A stretch of 52,941 nt of DNA, from assembly GCA_947302275.1 (NCBI GenBank), contig CAMYUW010000016.1:1-52941 (forward strand). The letters are read 5' to 3'. Below the pieces are notes generated by a model, which saw nothing but the letters and a program-made list of their open reading frames with translations, had not been told where the DNA came from and searched no databases. Each line of letters starts with the position of its first letter. Position 1 is the first letter of the stretch. Shown here piece after piece: positions 23,178 to 33,025 of this stretch. The stretch comes from an uncultured Prevotellaceae bacterium (GTDB lineage Bacteria; Bacteroidota; Bacteroidia; Bacteroidales; Muribaculaceae). A program made the position numbers and the translations under genes.

Positions 23178-24919
23178 AGAAGATGAGAAGGACCATACTC
23201 GCCATAACCGCATCGATGATGTGCTGGGGCGTGATGCTTGCCGTGCCGGCTAAGCCTGCACACTATTATACCCATGTACAGAGCGACGGCACGACGGTGA
23301 CGCTGATGATGCAAGGCGGAGAGTTGAACCGCGCAATGGTGACCATGGACGGCCTGACGGTCGCCCGTGACGGCCATGGCGATTACTGCTATGTGGCAGG
23401 CGGCTCGTTGAGCAATGTGCTCGCCCATGACAAGGGCAACCGTGGGGTAGAGGAGACCGCATTTGTGGTGGCTTATCGTAACCAAATGATGCGAGGCGGC
23501 AGTGCCCGCCGCACACCTCGCCGTGAAGGCGAGAACGACCATCCGCAGGTACCCACTATAGGCACGCCGCGCATCCCCATCATCCTGGCCGATTACACCG
23601 ATGTGCAATTTATCGATGAAGACCCTATGGCCACCTTCCAGCGCCAATTCAATGAAATGGACAAGAGTTGCCTGCATTACTTCCAGTCCCAGTCACGAGG
23701 CCAGTTCTCGCCCCGTTTCGACATATTGGGACCCGTGCATCTGCCCCAGACCAGGGCCTTTTACGGTGCAAACGTGTACAGATATAACACCGAATTGGAC
23801 ACCCAACTGGGAACCATGATCTATGATGCATGCACAGGTCTTGAAAATGTGGATTTCACGGATTATGACAATGACGGCGACGGCTACGTTGACGTGGTTG
23901 TCGTGCTCTATGCAGGCGTGGGAGAAGCCCAAGCCTCTTATTCTGTGCCCGAATCGGTATGGCCCTGCCAGTGGGACATGCAGGAGTCCTATGACTGGGG
24001 TTGCAGCGTTATCGGGCCGTTTGAGCTCGATGGCGTGACCATCGACAGGTATGCCGTATTCAACGAGCTGGAGGGCAGCAGCAATTTCAGCACCCAAATT
24101 GACGGAATCGGCACTTTCTGCCATGAATTCGGCCATTGCCTGGGCTTGCCTGATTTTTATAACACGAGTGGCGGCTTCAGCTATGGCATGAGCAGCTGGT
24201 CAATCATGGATCACGGTTGCTATGCCGACAATAGTCATACGCCTGTGGGCTATACTTCCTATGAGCGTAACTTTATGGGCTGGATGGACTTGACCGACCC
24301 CGTGGAAAACACCCAGTACACGATGGCACCGCTCAATAGCGACAGCGGCACGGCAGTCAAGGTGACCAATGATGCCAATCCCGACGAGTATTACTTGCTG
24401 GAGTATCGCACACGCACCGATTGGGACGCATACTTGCCAGGCGAGGGCATCTTGATACTGCATGTGGATTATGACAAGGCGGCTTGGGAAGACAACACGC
24501 CCAACAATTATTCACAGCACATGCGCATGACCATTATCCCCGCCGATAACAATTTGTCGGGCTTCAGCAATTCGACCGACACATGGCCACTGGGAGACCT
24601 GGATTCACTCACCAATAACTCGATTCCCGCCGCAAGGGTCTATACCGGAACCTATATGAACAAACCCATTACCGCTATGCGGATTGACGAGGAGGCCGGG
24701 TTGGCCAGTTTCTGGTATATGAAAGAGCCGGAGCCTCCTATGAGGGGTGATCTCAACCTTGACGGAGAGGTCAACATAGCCGATGTCACAGTCTTGATTG
24801 ATTGCCTGTTGTCGGATCAGGTTGATCCTGAGATGTTCAATCGTGCCGATATAGATGGAGACCATGAAGTGGCCATCAGTGATGTCACGGCCTTGATTGA
24901 CCTGTTGCTGACAATGTGA
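23174..24919 (+). CDS. Secreted M6-family metalloprotease with dockerin-like C-terminus
   Basis: 581 residues. Signal peptide (about 1-24, ending MLAVPA). A propeptide-like domain (about 25-125) precedes the M6 catalytic domain: TPRIPIILADYTDVQF, DYDNDGDGYVDVVVVLYAG and the zinc site HEFGHCLGLPDFY (His317, Glu318, His321), then GYTSYERNFMGW as the Met-turn-like region. The C-terminus has two dockerin-like loops, GDLNLDGEVNIADV and ADIDGDHEVAISDV, ending LIDLLLTM. M6 enzymes are immune-inhibitor-A-like extracellular proteases. All zinc ligands are present, so it should be active. Confidence 0.93.
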   Translation: MKKMRRTILAITASMMCWGVMLAVPAKPAHYYTHVQSDGTTVTLMMQGGELNRAMVTMDGLTVARDGHGDYCYVAGGSLSNVLAHDKGNRGVEETAFVVAYRNQMMRGGSARRTPRREGENDHPQVPTIGTPRIPIILADYTDVQFIDEDPMATFQRQFNEMDKSCLHYFQSQSRGQFSPRFDILGPVHLPQTRAFYGANVYRYNTELDTQLGTMIYDACTGLENVDFTDYDNDGDGYVDVVVVLYAGVGEAQASYSVPESVWPCQWDMQESYDWGCSVIGPFELDGVTIDRYAVFNELEGSSNFSTQIDGIGTFCHEFGHCLGLPDFYNTSGGFSYGMSSWSIMDHGCYADNSHTPVGYTSYERNFMGWMDLTDPVENTQYTMAPLNSDSGTAVKVTNDANPDEYYLLEYRTRTDWDAYLPGEGILILHVDYDKAAWEDNTPNNYSQHMRMTIIPADNNLSGFSNSTDTWPLGDLDSLTNNSIPAARVYTGTYMNKPITAMRIDEEAGLASFWYMKEPEPPMRGDLNLDGEVNIADVTVLIDCLLSDQVDPEMFNRADIDGDHEVAISDVTALIDLLLTM

Positions 24920-24999
24920 CCCGATTCCGGGTGCTTTGGCAGACAACTGCCCACAAATTATCATTACGCTTAAGAAAACGGCCCGTTCGTCAAAAAATG

Positions 25000-25030
25000 T
25001 TGTGGCCGTAACATGCTTCCAGTACCTTTG
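25000..25030 (+). promoter_or_regulatory. Promoter for the first C10 peptidase gene
   Basis: TTG (25000-25002) and TACCTTTG (25023-25030) with a 20-bp spacer, 44 bp before the ATG at 25075. Confidence 0.8.
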
Positions 25031-25074
25031 TATCATTAGATATCATTAATCGTTTAACTCATGTTTTAACCATT

Positions 25075-28000
25075 ATGAAAACAGTAACTTATCTGAAATC
25101 ATTGGTGTTCGTGATGCTGGCCTTGACAGTGGCCACCATGACGGCGGCCAATGTGGATAGCCGAGCAGCACAGGCCAAGGCCATCCAGTTTATGAATTCT
25201 CAGTCAGGTACACGTTTCATGGCATCGCCCGCTAATATGAAACTGACCCATGCTGAGGCGTCCCAGGTCAAGGCTGATGCCGTTGACTACTATGTGTTTA
25301 ATATGGAAGGAGGCGGCTACATCATCGTCAGCGGTGATGACCGTGCCGAGGAAATCCTGGGCTACGGCAGTGGCTACATGGACGTGAACAACCTGCCGAG
25401 CAACGTGGCTTGGTGGCTGGGTCACTTCAAGGAGCAGCTGGAGTTCCTCTTTGCCAACCCCAAGATGAGTGTTGAGACGCACTCCATGCTGATGTCAACG
25501 ATGCTGAGAGCATCTAGCGTTCCTGCACTGGTGCCCTGCACATGGGACCAGGAGGCACCCTATTACAACCAGTGCCCCACCTACCGCAATCAGCACTGTC
25601 TGACGGGCTGTGTGGCCACGGCGATGGCACAGGTGATGTATTACTGGAAATATCCCGCTTCGCTGCCCGCACTGGATGGATATAGCCAGCAGGCCAACTC
25701 CAGTTATGGTGTGCCCGCCTTGACAATGGAGGCTCTGCCCGCCACCACGCTGGAGTGGGACAAAATGATTGACGATTATAGCAGCGTGGAGTATACCACC
25801 GAACAGGGCAACGCTGTGGCTAAGCTGATGCGCTATTGCGGTCAGGCTGTCCACATGGAATACTCGCCCGATGGCAGTGGTGCCTACAGCAATGACCAAC
25901 GTGATGCTATGGTACTGTTCGGCTATAGCTCCGATGCTGATTATGTGGAAAAGAGCAATTATAATGAAACGCAATGGCACGCCATGATGCAGGCCGAACT
26001 TGAAGCCGGCCGTCCCATCATGTACGGTGGCAATGACTACAGTCAAGGCGGCCATGCCTTTATCGTGGACGGATATAATGCCAGCACGAGCAAGTATCAT
26101 GTGAACTTCGGTTGGAGCGGCTATGGCGACAACTATTATGCTCTGAATGCCTTCTCGGCTAGTGGTATGACCTTCAATTATTATCAGGACATGATCATCA
26201 AGGTCTATCCTGAGAGCACCTTGGAGACCTATGCTCCTGAGATGAACGATGCTGACAATGTGGCCGCAACCTCGTTCCGCGCTGTTTGGACCGACCAGAC
26301 CCCGAGCGAGAACGTGACCGACTACACGCTCTACGTCGATGAATACAACCCCAACGTGATATTGACCGAGACCTTTGCGGGTATTACTGTTGAGAACGAT
26401 GGTACCGCCAACATCGCTAACTCACTGGATCAGTACTGCGACAACGCTGGTTGGACGGGCACCTACGTTTATCAGGGTGCCGGTGGTACGGCCAAGGTGG
26501 GCAGCGGCAACTATGCAGGAAGCCTGACGACACCTGCACTTGACTTGAGCAGCAGCAATGGCACCTTGTCGGTGAAATTCAATGCCAGATATTACGGTAG
26601 CGATGCCAGCTCGGTTGTCGTTTCGTGTGGCAATGTGAGCCAGACCGTTGCCTTGACGGCCACAGCAGCTGACTATACGGTTACTCTGACGGGCGTGACC
26701 GCCGCCGCTGGCCAGAAGGTGAAATTTGCTGGCACTGCCAAGAAGAAACGCTTCTACATCGACAATATCGAGATCGCTCCGGGCCGCACCATGCTCAATG
26801 CCAGTGTGACGGGCGATGCCAGCCACCAGGTGATTACGGGTATCACCAGCAAGAACTACACTGTCACCAACCTGAATGAGGGCGGCAGCTACAAGTTCTA
26901 TGTCGAGGCCAACTATACCGATGGCAGCAAGAAACAGTCCAATGTCAAGGCCGTGACCCTGGAAGGTACTCCCGAGCCCACTCCCGAACTGATTGTTGAT
27001 CCTGAGACTCTGACAATGACCGCTAATGCTGGTGAGACGGCAACCGCCACCTTCCAGGTGCTGGGTGCCGACCTCAAGGGCAATGTAACCTTGACGCTCA
27101 CCGATGAGAATGGCGTTTACACCATCAATCCTGCCACCATCACCAAGGCTGCTGCCGAGGAGGGTGCTACCGTCACCGTGACCTACGCTCCCACCGCTCT
27201 CGGTAACCATGAGGCTGCCGTGACTGTGGCCAGCGAGGGTGCCGAGGAAGTGACCGTTGCCATCAACGGCACGGCCACCTTGCAGACCACCGCTCCCGTT
27301 ATGGCCGCTGCAACCAACGTGGGCCAAACCTCGTTCACTGCAACGTGGACCGACCAGACTGCCGCTCAGTTTGTAACCGACTACACGCTGTATGTCAACC
27401 GTGTGGGCGCTGCTGCCGCAATGTTCATCGAGACCTTCGATAAGATTAATGTAACTACCGATGGCACCAGGGACCGTGCCGAGACTCTGGACGAGTACTG
27501 CGACAACGCTGGTTGGACCGGCAATGCCGTCTATGAGGCCGTGGGTGGCGGTATCAAGTTGGGTAGTGGCAGCAAGCAGGGTTATGTGATTACGCCTGCC
27601 CTCAACCTGACCAACTGTGGCGGGGCCATCACCGTAGCCCTCAATGCCAAGTCTTATGGCTCCGACAATACATCGATTACCGTTTCCTGTGGTGACGTAA
27701 GTGAGACCGTGGCTCTCACCGCCGAGGCCGAAAATTACAATGTAGTCCTCAATGGTGTGACCGCCGCCGCTGATCAGAAGGTGACCATTGCCAGCTCCGC
27801 CGCTGGTAAGCGCTTCTACCTCTACGATGTGGCTGTTTATGCTGGCTCCGAGGCAGCTGGCGATAGCCGCATCATCAAGGGCATTACTGACAAGACCTAT
27901 ACCGTTGAGGGCTTGACTGCCGGTCAGACCTACGAGTTCTATGTCGAGGCCAATTATGTGGATAACAGCAAGGGCGCTTCTAACCATGAGCAGGTGACCC

Positions 28001-29298
28001 TGCAGGCTCCCGCTCCAGTGCCCACCATGATTGTCGATGCCGAAACTTTGACGATGACCGCTGCCGTGCTGGAGACCCAAACGGCTACCATCGATATGCT
28101 TGCCAGCGACCTGACGGGTGACGTGACTGTGACGCTGACCGACGAGACGGGCTTCTTCACCATTGAACCCGAGACCATCAGCATGGCTGATGCTGAGGAG
28201 GGTGCTACAATCACCGTGACCTACTCGCCCACCGCTGCCGGAGAACACACCGCAACGATTACCCTAAGCAGCGAAGGTGCCGAGGATGTGACCGTGACCA
28301 TCACCGCCACGGCCGCAATGGATACCCTTGAACCCGAAATGCAGCCTGCCGACGAGGAATATGTAACTACCACCTCGTTCCGTGCCGACTGGATTGATGT
28401 GACCCCCGAGCAGTATGTGACTAGCTATACCCTGTATGTGAACAAGAAACAGGAAATCCCCGCTGGCGCTACCTTGCTGACCGAGACCTTCGGCGGCTCG
28501 GAGGATGCTCCCGAGAGTGACAGCAATATCGATATGGGTGATACTGGCACGCTCGACGACTTCCTGGATAACGCTGGCTGGACTGGCTATGGCGTCTATC
28601 TGGCTGGTGGTGGTGGCGTGAAGCTGGGTGCAGGCACCAAGATTGGTAGCCTCACCACGCCCGCCCTTGACCTGACTAACTTTGGAGGCACCGTGACTGT
28701 GAAGTTCAGCGCCAAGAGCTATGGCAGTGATAACAGCTCGGTTATCGTTTCTTGTGGCGAGGTAGCCGATACCATCGAATTGGATGTAAATGAGGTCGAA
28801 TATACCGTTGTGCTGACTGGCGTGCCTGCCGAGGCCGACCAGCATGTGACCTTGTCGGGTATTGCCAACAAGAAGCGCTTCTACCTCTATAGCGTGACCA
28901 TCATCGGTGGCGAGGAGATTATCAAGGCCGTCAATGAGAGTGGCGATGCCGACAGCCGCGTGATTACCGGTATCACCGACCAGTATTACGTGGTCGAGAA
29001 CCTCACTCCCGGTGCTACCTACACCTACTATGTCGAGGCCAATTACATCGACAGCACCAAGGCTGCCAGCAATGTTGAGACCGTTACCCTGCTTGAGGAG
29101 CAAGGCCACGGTTACCAGAATGGTGATGTGAACCACGATGGTAATGTCTCGATTAAAGACGTGACCGACCTGATTGACTACCTGCTGGGTGGCAATGACA
29201 ACGTTTGTCCCATCTGTGCCGATGTCAACGGCGTGGAAGGAGTATCCATCGGTGATGTGACTGCACTCATCGACAGGTTGCTGGGTGGAAACCGATAG
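25075..29298 (+). CDS. Secreted C10-family cysteine peptidase with three adhesin-like repeats and dockerin
   Basis: 1407 residues. Signal peptide (about 1-25), propeptide (about 26-150), then a streptopain-like C10 domain: QHCLTGCVATAMAQVMYYW with catalytic Cys179 and GGHAFIVDGYN with His327, then VNFGWSG. After residue 385 come three copies of a module that joins a fibronectin III-like start (TSFRAVWTDQTP) with a jelly-roll 'cleaved adhesin' type domain (DQYCDNAGWTGTYVY, SLTTPALDL). They begin near residues 389, 737 and 1082. Two Ig-like inserts (ELIVDPETLTMTANAG and MIVDAETLTMTAAV, near 637 and 981) separate them. The last 60 residues are a dockerin pair. It probably digests extracellular protein while bound to a surface. 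Confidence 0.93.
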   Translation: MKTVTYLKSLVFVMLALTVATMTAANVDSRAAQAKAIQFMNSQSGTRFMASPANMKLTHAEASQVKADAVDYYVFNMEGGGYIIVSGDDRAEEILGYGSGYMDVNNLPSNVAWWLGHFKEQLEFLFANPKMSVETHSMLMSTMLRASSVPALVPCTWDQEAPYYNQCPTYRNQHCLTGCVATAMAQVMYYWKYPASLPALDGYSQQANSSYGVPALTMEALPATTLEWDKMIDDYSSVEYTTEQGNAVAKLMRYCGQAVHMEYSPDGSGAYSNDQRDAMVLFGYSSDADYVEKSNYNETQWHAMMQAELEAGRPIMYGGNDYSQGGHAFIVDGYNASTSKYHVNFGWSGYGDNYYALNAFSASGMTFNYYQDMIIKVYPESTLETYAPEMNDADNVAATSFRAVWTDQTPSENVTDYTLYVDEYNPNVILTETFAGITVENDGTANIANSLDQYCDNAGWTGTYVYQGAGGTAKVGSGNYAGSLTTPALDLSSSNGTLSVKFNARYYGSDASSVVVSCGNVSQTVALTATAADYTVTLTGVTAAAGQKVKFAGTAKKKRFYIDNIEIAPGRTMLNASVTGDASHQVITGITSKNYTVTNLNEGGSYKFYVEANYTDGSKKQSNVKAVTLEGTPEPTPELIVDPETLTMTANAGETATATFQVLGADLKGNVTLTLTDENGVYTINPATITKAAAEEGATVTVTYAPTALGNHEAAVTVASEGAEEVTVAINGTATLQTTAPVMAAATNVGQTSFTATWTDQTAAQFVTDYTLYVNRVGAAAAMFIETFDKINVTTDGTRDRAETLDEYCDNAGWTGNAVYEAVGGGIKLGSGSKQGYVITPALNLTNCGGAITVALNAKSYGSDNTSITVSCGDVSETVALTAEAENYNVVLNGVTAAADQKVTIASSAAGKRFYLYDVAVYAGSEAAGDSRIIKGITDKTYTVEGLTAGQTYEFYVEANYVDNSKGASNHEQVTLQAPAPVPTMIVDAETLTMTAAVLETQTATIDMLASDLTGDVTVTLTDETGFFTIEPETISMADAEEGATITVTYSPTAAGEHTATITLSSEGAEDVTVTITATAAMDTLEPEMQPADEEYVTTTSFRADWIDVTPEQYVTSYTLYVNKKQEIPAGATLLTETFGGSEDAPESDSNIDMGDTGTLDDFLDNAGWTGYGVYLAGGGGVKLGAGTKIGSLTTPALDLTNFGGTVTVKFSAKSYGSDNSSVIVSCGEVADTIELDVNEVEYTVVLTGVPAEADQHVTLSGIANKKRFYLYSVTIIGGEEIIKAVNESGDADSRVITGITDQYYVVENLTPGATYTYYVEANYIDSTKAASNVETVTLLEEQGHGYQNGDVNHDGNVSIKDVTDLIDYLLGGNDNVCPICADVNGVEGVSIGDVTALIDRLLGGNR

Positions 29299-29321
29299 GC
29301 TGAACGCTTATAATTGACATT

Positions 29322-29353
29322 AATGGGCGCATTTCTCTTGGGATGCGCCCATT
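29322..29353 (+). terminator. Terminator after the first C10 gene
   Basis: An 11-bp perfect stem (29322-29332 with 29343-29353), 10-nt loop, followed by TTT. Confidence 0.85.
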
Positions 29354-29434
29354 TTTAATGCCCAAATCCATGATTTTGGGGTAGTGCAGGGTGGATTTTG
29401 GGTGAATCATAGCTCCTGTTCCATCAGTAATACC

Positions 29435-29442
29435 TACTTTTG
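29435..29442 (+). promoter_or_regulatory. -7 box for the second C10 peptidase gene
   Basis: TACTTTTG 30 bp before the ATG at 29472. A matching -33 element is not evident. Confidence 0.55.
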
Positions 29443-29471
29443 CGTTTTTATTTTTCTAATACTAAAAAATT

Positions 29472-31526
29472 ATGAATTATTTGAAGCCTTTTTTATTTAT
29501 TGTAAGTATTCTCGTAGCACTTAGCGGCCATGCGGCAGCAGTGACCGCCGCCGACGCACAAGTCAAGGCATCGCAGTTTCTGAATCAGCGCGCAGGCATT
29601 AATGCCGCCCGTTCGACTCAAGCGTTGAAACTCGTTCATGCCGAACCCGCGTCGATGGACCGAAACGTTTCTGATTACTATGTGTTCAATGCCGAGGATG
29701 GTAGCGCGTTTGTCATCGTTGCCGGTGATGACCGTGCTGTCGATGTGCTGGCCTGCGGCTCCCAAGCTCTGGATATGGATAACATGCCCTGCAACATGCA
29801 GTGGTTGTTGAACCAGTACAAGCGCCAAATGAATTACGTGCGTAAGCATCCTGAAATGCACGTGAGCAAAACCGCTTTGCGCTCGAACCAGGTGGCTGTG
29901 TCACCGCTCATTTCCTGCACCTGGAACCAGCGATCACCCTTCTATAATCAATGCCCGACCGTGGGTAGCCAGTATTGCCTCACGGGATGCATCGCCACTG
30001 CGATGGCCCAGGTGATGTATTACTGGAAATTCCCTGCTGAGGCTCCTGCGATGGATGGCTACACGTCGGATATCAACGGCATGACCGTGGGCGCGTTGCC
30101 TGGCGGCGTGCTGGACTGGGACAATATGCTTGACGAGTACACCTCGAGCGCTACCACTGTGCAGCGTGATGCTGTGGCCATGCTCATGCGCTATTGCGGA
30201 CAGGCTTGCCACATGGCCTATGGCACATCGGCCAGCGGTGCTTACAGCGACGACGAGTTGGCAGGCATGAAGCTGTTCGGCTACAATGCCGATGCAACCC
30301 TGCTCTCGCGCGATGACTACAGCGCCGAAGAATGGGCAGCAATGATCGAGGCCCAGCTGACTGCAGGATGCCCGATCCTGTATGGCGGAGTTGACCTGGA
30401 CAGGGACATGGGTCACGGTTTCGTTGTGGATGGCTGCGGAGGCGGCATGTATCATGTGAATTGGGGCTATAGCGGTGCTGGCGACGGCTACTTTGTACTT
30501 GATGCCTTTACCAACCTGAGCTATATGTTCTCCAGCGAACAGGAGATGCTTTACCAGGTTTATCCTGAGGGTTATCTGTATGACAGGCGCGCTGCCATGA
30601 TGGAGGAGGCTGCCAATGTAACTTCTACATCATTTACTGCTGACTGGACTGACGTGACTCCCGAGCAGTATGTGAATAGCTATACCCTGTATGTTCAGCC
30701 TTACGAATCCACGAGCCACGAGGTGCTGCTCAACGAGACATTTGCAGCAATCGACGTGAACACCGATGAGGCTACCGCCCTGGCAAGCAGCAAGGTGGGT
30801 AACTATTGCGACAATCCTGGCTGGACCGGCAGTTTTGTCTATCTGGGTGCCGGTGGCTGCTTTATTGTGGGTGGTCAGAAATATGTCGGCACGCTCACAA
30901 CACCGCCGCTGAGTGTTGGCAGTGATGGCGTGATTACCGTCAGGTTCAAGGCCCGTTACTCAGGCAGCACCAGCAGTCCCGCTCATGTTTCGTGTGGCGA
31001 CGTGGAGCAGGTGATTGAGTTATCCCGAATGGCCGAGGAGTATGTCGTTGTGTTTGAGAACGTCGAGGATGGCGCAACGGTGAGCTTCGTCAGCACAGGC
31101 CGTTATATGGGCTTCTATCTGGATGACGTGGTGGTAACAACGGGCGATGACCGTGATCCCATCGAGATGAATACCCTCGAGGGCAGCTTGGTATTCCCCG
31201 ACCTTACCTCAACCGAATATAACGTTACCGGACTTACCGAGGGTGGAACTTACCGCTTCCTGGTTGTTACCCATTTTGCGGATGGAACCACGGCGAAGTC
31301 TAATAGCCAAGTGGTTACCTTGACTGACCAGCCAGAGCCGATTCATCAGCCGGGCGACGTGAATCACGATGGTAATGTCTCCATTAAGGACGTGACCGAC
31401 CTGATTGACTACCTGCTGGGTGGCAATGACGGCGTTTGTCTCATTTGCGCCGATGTTAATGGAGATCAAGGTGTTTCCATTGGCGATGTAACGGCACTTA
31501 TCGACAGGTTGCTGGGAGGAAATTGA
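29472..31526 (+). CDS. Secreted C10-family cysteine peptidase, shorter paralog
   Basis: 684 residues, a tandem paralog of the preceding gene. Signal peptide (about 1-24), propeptide with SDYYVFNAEDGSAFVIVAG, catalytic domain with YCLTGCIATAMAQVMYYW (Cys173) and MGHGFVVDGCG (His315), then VNWGYSG. Only one adhesin-like module follows (from about 380; NYCDNPGWTGSFVY, TLTTPPLSV), then a dockerin pair (GDVNHDGNVSIKDV and ADVNGDQGVSIGDV). Catalytic residues are intact. The dockerin coding region is nearly identical in DNA to that of the upstream gene, pointing to recent duplication or gene conversion. Confidence 0.93.
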   Translation: MNYLKPFLFIVSILVALSGHAAAVTAADAQVKASQFLNQRAGINAARSTQALKLVHAEPASMDRNVSDYYVFNAEDGSAFVIVAGDDRAVDVLACGSQALDMDNMPCNMQWLLNQYKRQMNYVRKHPEMHVSKTALRSNQVAVSPLISCTWNQRSPFYNQCPTVGSQYCLTGCIATAMAQVMYYWKFPAEAPAMDGYTSDINGMTVGALPGGVLDWDNMLDEYTSSATTVQRDAVAMLMRYCGQACHMAYGTSASGAYSDDELAGMKLFGYNADATLLSRDDYSAEEWAAMIEAQLTAGCPILYGGVDLDRDMGHGFVVDGCGGGMYHVNWGYSGAGDGYFVLDAFTNLSYMFSSEQEMLYQVYPEGYLYDRRAAMMEEAANVTSTSFTADWTDVTPEQYVNSYTLYVQPYESTSHEVLLNETFAAIDVNTDEATALASSKVGNYCDNPGWTGSFVYLGAGGCFIVGGQKYVGTLTTPPLSVGSDGVITVRFKARYSGSTSSPAHVSCGDVEQVIELSRMAEEYVVVFENVEDGATVSFVSTGRYMGFYLDDVVVTTGDDRDPIEMNTLEGSLVFPDLTSTEYNVTGLTEGGTYRFLVVTHFADGTTAKSNSQVVTLTDQPEPIHQPGDVNHDGNVSIKDVTDLIDYLLGGNDGVCLICADVNGDQGVSIGDVTALIDRLLGGN

Positions 31527-31557
31527 TTGATATTATACCAATGAATCTCTAGAAAAG

Positions 31558-31593
31558 GAACCCTGAAAGTTGGACTCAAGACTTTCAGGGTTC
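31558..31593 (+). terminator. Terminator after the second C10 gene
   Basis: A 13-bp perfect stem (31558-31570 with 31581-31593), followed by a T-run. Confidence 0.9.
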
Positions 31594-31670
31594 TCATTTT
31601 TTATTAGGATTGTTCAATTCTTTTTTGTTATTTTGCATACTCAGACGAAATATCAAATGTATCGGAAAAT

Positions 31671-32135
31671 ATGATTAGAAAAGCGAACGAAAACGATATC
31701 CCGCGCATTCTGGAATTGTTGCACCAGGTAAACATGGTGCATTACGGGATTCGTCCCGATCTGTTCAAGCCGAATACGACCAAATACAGCGCACTGGAAT
31801 TGCAGGCATTGCTCAACGATACAAGCAAGCCCGTTTTTGTCTATGACGATGGCGGATCGGTCCTGGGCTATGCGTTCTGCCAGGTTACGGAAATCAAAGA
31901 TGACATACTGCTGCAGGACATCAAGACGCTTTATATCGATGATATTTGCGTTGATGAGGAGTCACGTGGCAAGCATGTGGGGAAAGCGTTATTTGACTAT
32001 GTCTGCGGGTATGCCTCATCGATAGGTTGCCGCAATATTACATTGAATGTGTGGGAAGGAAACGACCCGGCGTACTGTTTCTATAGAAACATGGGGATGC
32101 AGGTGCAAAAAACCACGATGGAATTTAGGCTTTAG
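31671..32135 (+). CDS. GNAT-family N-acetyltransferase
   Basis: 154 residues. The GNAT fold is evident from IRKANENDIPRILELL at the start, LGYAFCQV, the acetyl-CoA loop DDICVDEESRGKHVGKAL (RGKHVG in place of RxxGxG) and the final AYCFYRNMGM segment. Donor acetyl-CoA is expected; the acceptor is unknown. It is monocistronic and convergent with the AraC gene; the two coding ends overlap by 11 bp. The last codons, FRL-stop, lie in a heptad array (32124-32151). Confidence 0.9.
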   Translation: MIRKANENDIPRILELLHQVNMVHYGIRPDLFKPNTTKYSALELQALLNDTSKPVFVYDDGGSVLGYAFCQVTEIKDDILLQDIKTLYIDDICVDEESRGKHVGKALFDYVCGYASSIGCRNITLNVWEGNDPAYCFYRNMGMQVQKTTMEFRL

Positions 32136-32151
32136 GCTTCAGGTGTTGGTG
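32124..32151. repeat. Heptad array across the GNAT and AraC 3' ends
   Basis: Units TTTAGGC, TTTAGGC, TTCAGGT, GTTGGTG. The first two supply the TAG stop of the GNAT gene (32133-32135), and the other strand supplies the stop and last residues of the AraC gene. Confidence 0.75.
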
Positions 32152-32982
32152 ATCATACTTAGTATTTAGAATTGGCTGTAGGCTCTGACGGAACACACTG
32201 GGAGACTGGCCGAGGTGCTTAGTGCAGTATCGGCTGAAATAGGAGAGAGATGTGAAATTCATCCGTTCGGCAATTTGGGTAAGGGACAGGCGCTCGTCGT
32301 TGAGCAGTTCCTTGAGAATAGGAATGGTGTGGCGGTCAATATAGGAGGTGACGCTGTGGCCCGTCACGCGCTTGATGGTGGCCGAGAGGTATTTAGGTGA
32401 AACGTTCAGCCGCTCGGCGTAGTAGCTCACGTCACGCTCTGTGCGGCTGATGCCGGTGGCGAGCATTGCCATAAGTTGCTTCACGATATAAGCCGTGCGA
32501 TCGGTGTGTGTGTCGGTGGTTTCACGTTGGGCATGGGCATCAAAGATATCGTAAATCATAGTCAGACACAGACTGCCCATCAACTCGTGATAGAATTGCA
32601 GGTGAAGGTCTCCCATGCGGTCGTGAATCCTGTGAAGATCATCCAGCAGATGGTTGGCCTGTTCATCGGTCAACGGCACAACGGGATCCTGGTTCAGGCT
32701 GATGCTGCCGCCGATGCTGTAGTTGTTGGATGGCAGCAGGTTCTGAAGGAATTTGTAGTCGGCTGCAAACCACTCCACCTGCATGTCGGGATGGGCGGCA
32801 AGGTTGCTGACACGATCGGGCATGGGAATCACCACCAGATCGTTTTTCGCAATGTGATAGCACCGCTCATTGAACACGAAACTGCCCTCGCCCGCTGTGC
32901 ACAGCAGGTGTATGCAGGTGTGGTTCAACTGCGGGGCGTTCATCCCGTAGAAATCTGTGGAAAAATGAAAATCGACCTTCAT
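32125..32982 (-). CDS. AraC-family transcriptional regulator
   Basis: 285 residues from the ATG at 32982; longer readings would include its own promoter (32988-33019). The N-terminal ligand-sensing cupin-like domain (about 1-150) includes HTCIHLLCTAGEGSFVFNE and KNDLVVIPMPDRV. The C-terminal double helix-turn-helix (about 180-275) has VSYYAERLNVSPKYLSATIK and LTQIAERMNFTSLSYFSRYC, with GQSPSVFR at the end. It is divergent from the six-gene operon 33141-37333 and probably controls it through the tandem sites at 33026-33061. This is a different subtype from the two other AraC proteins in the window. Confidence 0.92.
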   Translation of the reverse strand: MKVDFHFSTDFYGMNAPQLNHTCIHLLCTAGEGSFVFNERCYHIAKNDLVVIPMPDRVSNLAAHPDMQVEWFAADYKFLQNLLPSNNYSIGGSISLNQDPVVPLTDEQANHLLDDLHRIHDRMGDLHLQFYHELMGSLCLTMIYDIFDAHAQRETTDTHTDRTAYIVKQLMAMLATGISRTERDVSYYAERLNVSPKYLSATIKRVTGHSVTSYIDRHTIPILKELLNDERLSLTQIAERMNFTSLSYFSRYCTKHLGQSPSVFRQSLQPILNTKYDHQHLKPKA

Positions 32983-32987
32983 GGCCA

Positions 32988-33019
32988 CAAAGTTACATGA
33001 TATATAATGACTAAACAAA
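32988..33019 (-). promoter_or_regulatory. Promoter for the 32125 AraC gene, leaderless
   Basis: Minus strand TTTG (33016-33019) and TAACTTTG (32988-32995) with an exact 20-bp spacer. The ATG begins 5 nt after the -7 box, so the message should lack a leader. Confidence 0.8.
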
Positions 33020-33025
33020 CGATTT

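Noticed and set aside
24919..24932. Terminator after the M6 peptidase gene
   Set aside because: The stem is only 5 bp and has no U-run after it.
26422..28248. A 608-codon open frame on the minus strand inside the large C10 peptidase gene
   Set aside because: It is exactly antisense to repeated, codon-biased coding sequence, gives a Gly/His/Val-rich protein with no motif, and has no promoter or start context. It is an effect of codon use.
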